64,000 nucleotides of DNA from Methylomonas sp. AM2-LC (lineage in GTDB: Bacteria; Pseudomonadota; Gammaproteobacteria; Methylococcales; Methylomonadaceae), in contig NZ_CP157005.1 in assembly GCF_039904985.1 (NCBI RefSeq), positions 2,542,001 through 2,606,000 of the forward strand, written 5' to 3'. The notes beneath the pieces are model-generated. The model did no database searches and was not told where the DNA came from. It saw nothing but the letters and a program-made list of their open reading frames with translations. Of this stretch, positions 61,201 to 64,000 are shown piece by piece. The first letter of the stretch is position 1, and every line of letters begins with the position of its first letter. The translations under genes were made by a program, and so were the position numbers.

Positions 61201-62958
61201 ATCCGACACCATACCGGCGTATTCGGCTTTATCGGTAAAGGCTTCATAGGGTAGTCGATTGGGATTGCCGGTAAAATGAATAAGCTTATGCGCATCCAGC
61301 CAGGCACGTTCGGTTGCGCTTAAATTCAAACCTTGCTGATCGGGGCTGACACCCAACCATTTTCTGCGGATTGTCAGCATTTCATCTGCGGAGATGGATT
61401 CCAGGGCTTTGTTTATAATTTCTGGCAATAGCGGCCAATCTTTGCGTATCCCAAAACACAAATCGCCCTTATCAAAGCTTGAAGCGTGATTGATTCTTAA
61501 GTTAGTGTAAGCATTTTGCTCAATGATCCAGTTGGCAACGCCCTGGTTACCAATATAGGCATCGGCTTTTGCAAACGATAGGGCTTTTAAAGCCTCTGTA
61601 GTGGTATCAACTACTAATAGTTGGATGGCTGGATAGTCTTTGGCGATACGCTCGTGCAAGTAATAGGCATTTTCGACTACAACGATTTTGCCGTTTAAAT
61701 CGTCAAGTCGGGAAATATCGGCGACATCTTTGCGCGTATAGACTACGCTGGGTGGTGAGACAAAAGGCATGGAAAAATTCAGAAACTGTTCACGATCAGG
61801 GGTTTTAACCACACTGCTGACCATATCAATTTCGTGATTTTTGACTTTGGCTAAGGTGGTTGACCACGGATAGCGGCTTGTTATTTCAAAATGTATGCCT
61901 AGACGTTGTTCTAATAAATGGATGACATCTGCGCTTAAACCTTGAAACTTTCCGGTTTGATCTACAAATTCATAGGGTGGCCATTCTGCTTCGCTACCCA
62001 GTTTGATCAGCGGATGTTTGCTTAGCCAGGTTTGCTGTTCGGAGCTTAAGTTTAAGTTTTGTTTCTCAACTGGGGCTTCAAAACCGATCCAGCGGTTATA
62101 AATGGTCTGTTTTTCTTGTGCTGAAATGGAGTTTAAGGCTTTTTGCAGTATAGCTGCCAATTCTGGCTGATCATTGCGGCTGATCATATGTATGGGGTGG
62201 CTGTCCAGCTCTCTAGCCGATTTGAAGGGAATAATAGTGTTTACCCCTTCTTTTTTGAGTGCATAACTAATGCTGGCATAGGTGTCGTATAACATATCGG
62301 CGCGGTTTTCCAATACGGCATCAATGGCTGCGGTAAAGGTATCGACATTGACAATGATTACTTTTGGAAACGCTAGTCTTAGATGTTCTGCATAAACATA
62401 GTTCTTGGGTATGGCCACTCTTTTGCCATCAAGATCGTCCAGGGACTTGATATCGAGATCACTGCGGATAAAAAAATAGTCTAAGGCTTGGAAATAGGCG
62501 CTAGTAAAATTGACATAGCTTGCGCGTTCTTTGCTATAGAAGGCTGCGGGTAAAATATCGATTTGCCGATTGCGGATTTTGTCTAGTAAATCGTTCCAGA
62601 TACCGAGTTTAATCTCAAATTTTAAGCCGGTTTTTTCGGCAATCAAGCTTAAATAATCGTAAGCTACGCCATTATATTGGCCTTCGGCGTTAACAAAATC
62701 GAACGGTGCCCAGTCATGTTCTGCACCTACGATCAGTTTAGGATGTTGTTTGATCCATTTTTTTTCTTTGGCGGTTAAGGTCTGGTTAATGGCTTTGGCT
62801 TTGCCAGTAATTAATGCCTGTGGCTGGTTATCAATTGCAGGCTGTTCAAACGAAGTAATGGCTGCTGCGCTTGCGGGTATGATGATTAAAAATAGCAGTA
62901 AAATATAGATGGAAGCAGCAGTACTTAGGAATTTAGCCAACCTGCCCAAGAACATCAC
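58297..62958 (-). CDS. BvgS-like hybrid histidine kinase with three solute-binding domains
   Basis: This 1553-residue membrane sensor has a signal/anchor at 10-35 and three tandem periplasmic bacterial solute-binding (SBP type 3) domains at about 50-290, 305-545 and 550-790. These are marked by repeats such as WIKQHPKLIVGAEHDWAPFD, WLSKHPLIKLGSEAEWPPYE and WLDAHKLIHFTGNPNRLPYE. A membrane helix follows at about 800-818, then two PAS domains (840-1075). The HisKA phospho-acceptor is His1085 (NMSHEIRTPMN), followed by HATPase (NLIGNAVKFTEQG, GTGLGLSISRRL) and a receiver with Asp near 1374 (LILMDIRMPVMDG). The last 100 residues are helical, like an HPt domain, but no phospho-accepting His motif is clear. 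It starts three bases after the HD-GYP gene. Confidence 0.93.
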   Translation of the reverse strand: MMFLGRLAKFLSTAASIYILLLFLIIIPASAAAITSFEQPAIDNQPQALITGKAKAINQTLTAKEKKWIKQHPKLIVGAEHDWAPFDFVNAEGQYNGVAYDYLSLIAEKTGLKFEIKLGIWNDLLDKIRNRQIDILPAAFYSKERASYVNFTSAYFQALDYFFIRSDLDIKSLDDLDGKRVAIPKNYVYAEHLRLAFPKVIIVNVDTFTAAIDAVLENRADMLYDTYASISYALKKEGVNTIIPFKSARELDSHPIHMISRNDQPELAAILQKALNSISAQEKQTIYNRWIGFEAPVEKQNLNLSSEQQTWLSKHPLIKLGSEAEWPPYEFVDQTGKFQGLSADVIHLLEQRLGIHFEITSRYPWSTTLAKVKNHEIDMVSSVVKTPDREQFLNFSMPFVSPPSVVYTRKDVADISRLDDLNGKIVVVENAYYLHERIAKDYPAIQLLVVDTTTEALKALSFAKADAYIGNQGVANWIIEQNAYTNLRINHASSFDKGDLCFGIRKDWPLLPEIINKALESISADEMLTIRRKWLGVSPDQQGLNLSATERAWLDAHKLIHFTGNPNRLPYEAFTDKAEYAGMVSDYLRLIQQRLGITIQIEKSKTWQESLQKFKNGHIDLLSQTLDSSALSTLKYTQTYLSSPVVIVMRDDEKFIENLAQIQHKKIGVIKDYDYVNTITRQYPNIDFYAVTSIQEGLSLVSSGKIDAFLEAVAPVSYQITELGIHNIRIVGKTEFNAPLVLAVSENYLPLIPLLNRALNDITPAEKQKIHNIWTGKQAVTVLTDYSLLAKIAGALILLNAIFFYWNRKLKNEVQKRLASECEVRLLNERFALATELVSLGVWQWDYSASNSFVFDERMFEMYQIPPQARVSFTEWISKIHPDDRHLIENLPHLADQQHLEFRILRADGQIRYIYAGSTRVVDESSGHIKVFGVNWDITERKQADAQFKAIIDGLPLTVLIADNNGLILLDNPQAKREIADHTSIIGRNTSEFYADPLEKGKILDILHTQGSITQRQVRYKISADETIDCLLSIMPIHYKEQHAWLAVIINLTARIKMEQDLAEAKNQAERANHAKSAFLANMSHEIRTPMNAILGFTELLNERIQDPHLKSYVKTIHNAGYTLLTLINDILDLSKIEAGKMSIQKTAVNPHEMFTELGHIFMMALRKKNLDLILEIDANIPDSLMLDLTRLRQVLFNLIGNAVKFTEQGYIRVRAKTANENPIRSHLDLLIEIEDTGIGIPGNEQESVFSEFTQLDSPDQQSGTGLGLSISRRLVELMGGSISIKSQPGHGSTFTVRLNQVDVAAIKVTPSSRFNHSTPAEILFRPATVLVVDDIENNRRLIRENFIGSQVSLLEAENGLEAIAVAELQDIHLILMDIRMPVMDGYQAAKAIKAFKQVPIIALTASVMQDDFERIQSDHFDAYLKKPILRQELVACLSQFLPHQVNEPEPLQNKNVSLTEAELLVLPMVLQQLHQQQDNWKTIQDSNNISAMKRFAANLLKIADEYDFTPLQDYANNLQDCIGHFDIDGITTLLREFPDFQKSLQVAQTVSP

Positions 62959-62961
62959 TAT

Positions 62962-64000
62962 TTATTCTATTGCAGCTATGGCGATAAATTCATCAATATG
63001 CTGTATAAAAATATCGACTAACTCAGGATCGAAATGGCTGCCGCTTAGCGATTTAATGTAGTCAACGGCTTCGGTAATGGACCAGGCATTTTTATAGCGT
63101 CTAGAGTGGGTTAGGGCATCAAAGACATCGGCCAAGGCGACAATGCGGCCGTAAATGTGAATATCGGCACCTTTTAAGCCGCGCGGATAACCGGAACCAT
63201 CCCATTTCTCATGATGTTCATGGGCAATAATGGCGGCCGCTTTCATCAGTTTGCGTGGTGAACGGCTGAGTAGCTGATAAGCCAAGCCACTGTGTTGCTT
63301 CATGACCTCAAATTCGGCATCGGTGTAACGTCCGGGTTTGTGCAAAATTTCTGCCGGAATCATAATTTTGCCGATATCGTGCATGGGGGCCGCATTAAAA
63401 ATGGTGTCTATATCTTCGTCATTTAAACTGGGATAGAGTTTAGCCAGTAAGCGGGATAACTCGGCCATGCGTTTAATGTGTTTGCCGGTTTCATCTGAAG
63501 TGGATTCCATCACTTCTGTTAAGATGTAAATCATTTCCTTTTGATTTTGTTCCAGTTCAGTTAATAAACGCAGGCGCTCGACCTGAGATTTTATTTCGAG
63601 CTTAACATTCTGTGTTTTAAGGATTTTTTTGGCGCCGTAGAGTTCAAGATGGGTGCGTACTCTGGCCAGTAACTCGCTGGCATGAAAAGGTTTGCTGATG
63701 TAATCGACACCTTTGCATTCAAAACCTTTGGTGATGGAATCTACATCCGTTTTAGCCGATAAAAAAATGACCGGCACGTCCTGACAGTTGGGTAATGATT
63801 TTATCTCCTTGCATATCTGGAAACCATCTTTGCCAGGCATCATAATATCCAGCAAGATTAAATCGAAAACGACATTATTTTCATTAATCAGCGTAATTGC
63901 TTTTTCGCCGCTATCCGCAAACGAAAATTCATAATCATCTTCTTGTAAAATATTCATGGCTAATTGAATATTTTCAGCAACATCATCAACAATTAAAATA
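62962..64000 (-). CDS. Response regulator with HD-GYP c-di-GMP phosphodiesterase domain (5' end outside window)
   Basis: The start of this gene lies beyond the window edge: codons for ILIVDDVAENIQLAMNIL precede the first internal ATG at 63957, so the receiver begins further out. Visible parts are the receiver (Asp in LILLDIMMPGKDG; Lys in DYISKPFHAS), a coiled linker, and the HD-GYP domain with MHDIGKIMIP, IIAHEHHEKWDGSGYPRGLKG and ALADVFDALTHSRRYK. These residues are those of active phosphodiesterases that open c-di-GMP. Its stop is three bases before the large sensor kinase, which probably phosphorylates it. Confidence 0.93.
   Translation of the reverse strand, partial: ILIVDDVAENIQLAMNILQEDDYEFSFADSGEKAITLINENNVVFDLILLDIMMPGKDGFQICKEIKSLPNCQDVPVIFLSAKTDVDSITKGFECKGVDYISKPFHASELLARVRTHLELYGAKKILKTQNVKLEIKSQVERLRLLTELEQNQKEMIYILTEVMESTSDETGKHIKRMAELSRLLAKLYPSLNDEDIDTIFNAAPMHDIGKIMIPAEILHKPGRYTDAEFEVMKQHSGLAYQLLSRSPRKLMKAAAIIAHEHHEKWDGSGYPRGLKGADIHIYGRIVALADVFDALTHSRRYKNAWSITEAVDYIKSLSGSHFDPELVDIFIQHIDEFIAIAAIE

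Noticed and set aside
1..64000. CRISPR array
   Set aside because: No regularly spaced short direct repeats with unique spacers; the repeated sequences found are pairs or dispersed hairpins.

Overview
The window reads as a chromosome segment of a moderate-to-low GC gammaproteobacterium. PEP-CTERM surface proteins, REP/RAYT-type repeats, an alginate-export-type porin, EgtB/EgtD and a large c-di-GMP/chemotaxis complement would fit a methanotroph-like (Methylococcales) genome. That placement is inference: there is no rRNA or methane-oxidation gene here to settle it. No tRNA, rRNA or CRISPR array was recognised.

Region 1 (about 0.3-15.2 kb) is a degraded accessory island. It lies between two direct copies of a ~520 bp repeat (322-844 and 14637-15157). 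It holds four toxin-antitoxin loci (RES/Xre, a broken VapBC, ParDE-like, HigBA), a serine resolvase with a res-like site, a truncated IS903-type element that cuts into vapC, several miniature inverted-repeat elements, and two identical 464 bp elements bracketing a relaxase fragment. It also contains a two-unit cassette array (6.84-8.11 kb): each unit opens with the same 20 bp sequence, carries one small membrane or lipoprotein gene, and closes with the same hairpin. This is the least explained structure in the window.

Region 2 (15.2-25.8 kb, minus strand) is a defence operon. In transcription order it has an excisionase-like HTH protein, hsdR, hsdM and hsdS (type I restriction-modification), a Septu-like PtuA ATPase and PtuB HNH nuclease, HU, a DUF1016/YhcG-type PD-(D/E)xK nuclease, and the first part of a sacsin-like ATPase gene cut off by copy 2 of the long repeat. 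Several genes overlap by a few bases, so expression is probably coupled.

Region 3 (26.7-30.7 kb, plus strand) has a DUF427 protein, the ergothioneine genes egtB and egtD, and an MHS-type transporter. Region 4 (31.5-37.3 kb) has CheC, a hybrid histidine kinase and a REC-PAS-GGDEF-EAL protein. A decayed RAYT with perfect 28 bp inverted ends follows, then envelope proteins (HEAT-repeat protein, small secreted protein, PEP-CTERM protein, porin).

Region 5 (43.4-53.3 kb) is a chemotaxis cluster: mcp, cheA, mcp, cheW, mcp, cheW. The last two mcp-cheW pairs are a tandem duplication, and the first pair's receptor is interrupted by a single in-frame stop. No cheY, cheR or cheB is present in the window. 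Region 6 (53.4-58.0 kb) has three PEP-CTERM-type proteins and a vanadium-haloperoxidase-like protein. Region 7 (58.3-64.0 kb, minus strand) is a two-gene operon of a REC/HD-GYP protein (running off the window) and a 1553-residue histidine kinase with three extracytoplasmic solute-binding domains.
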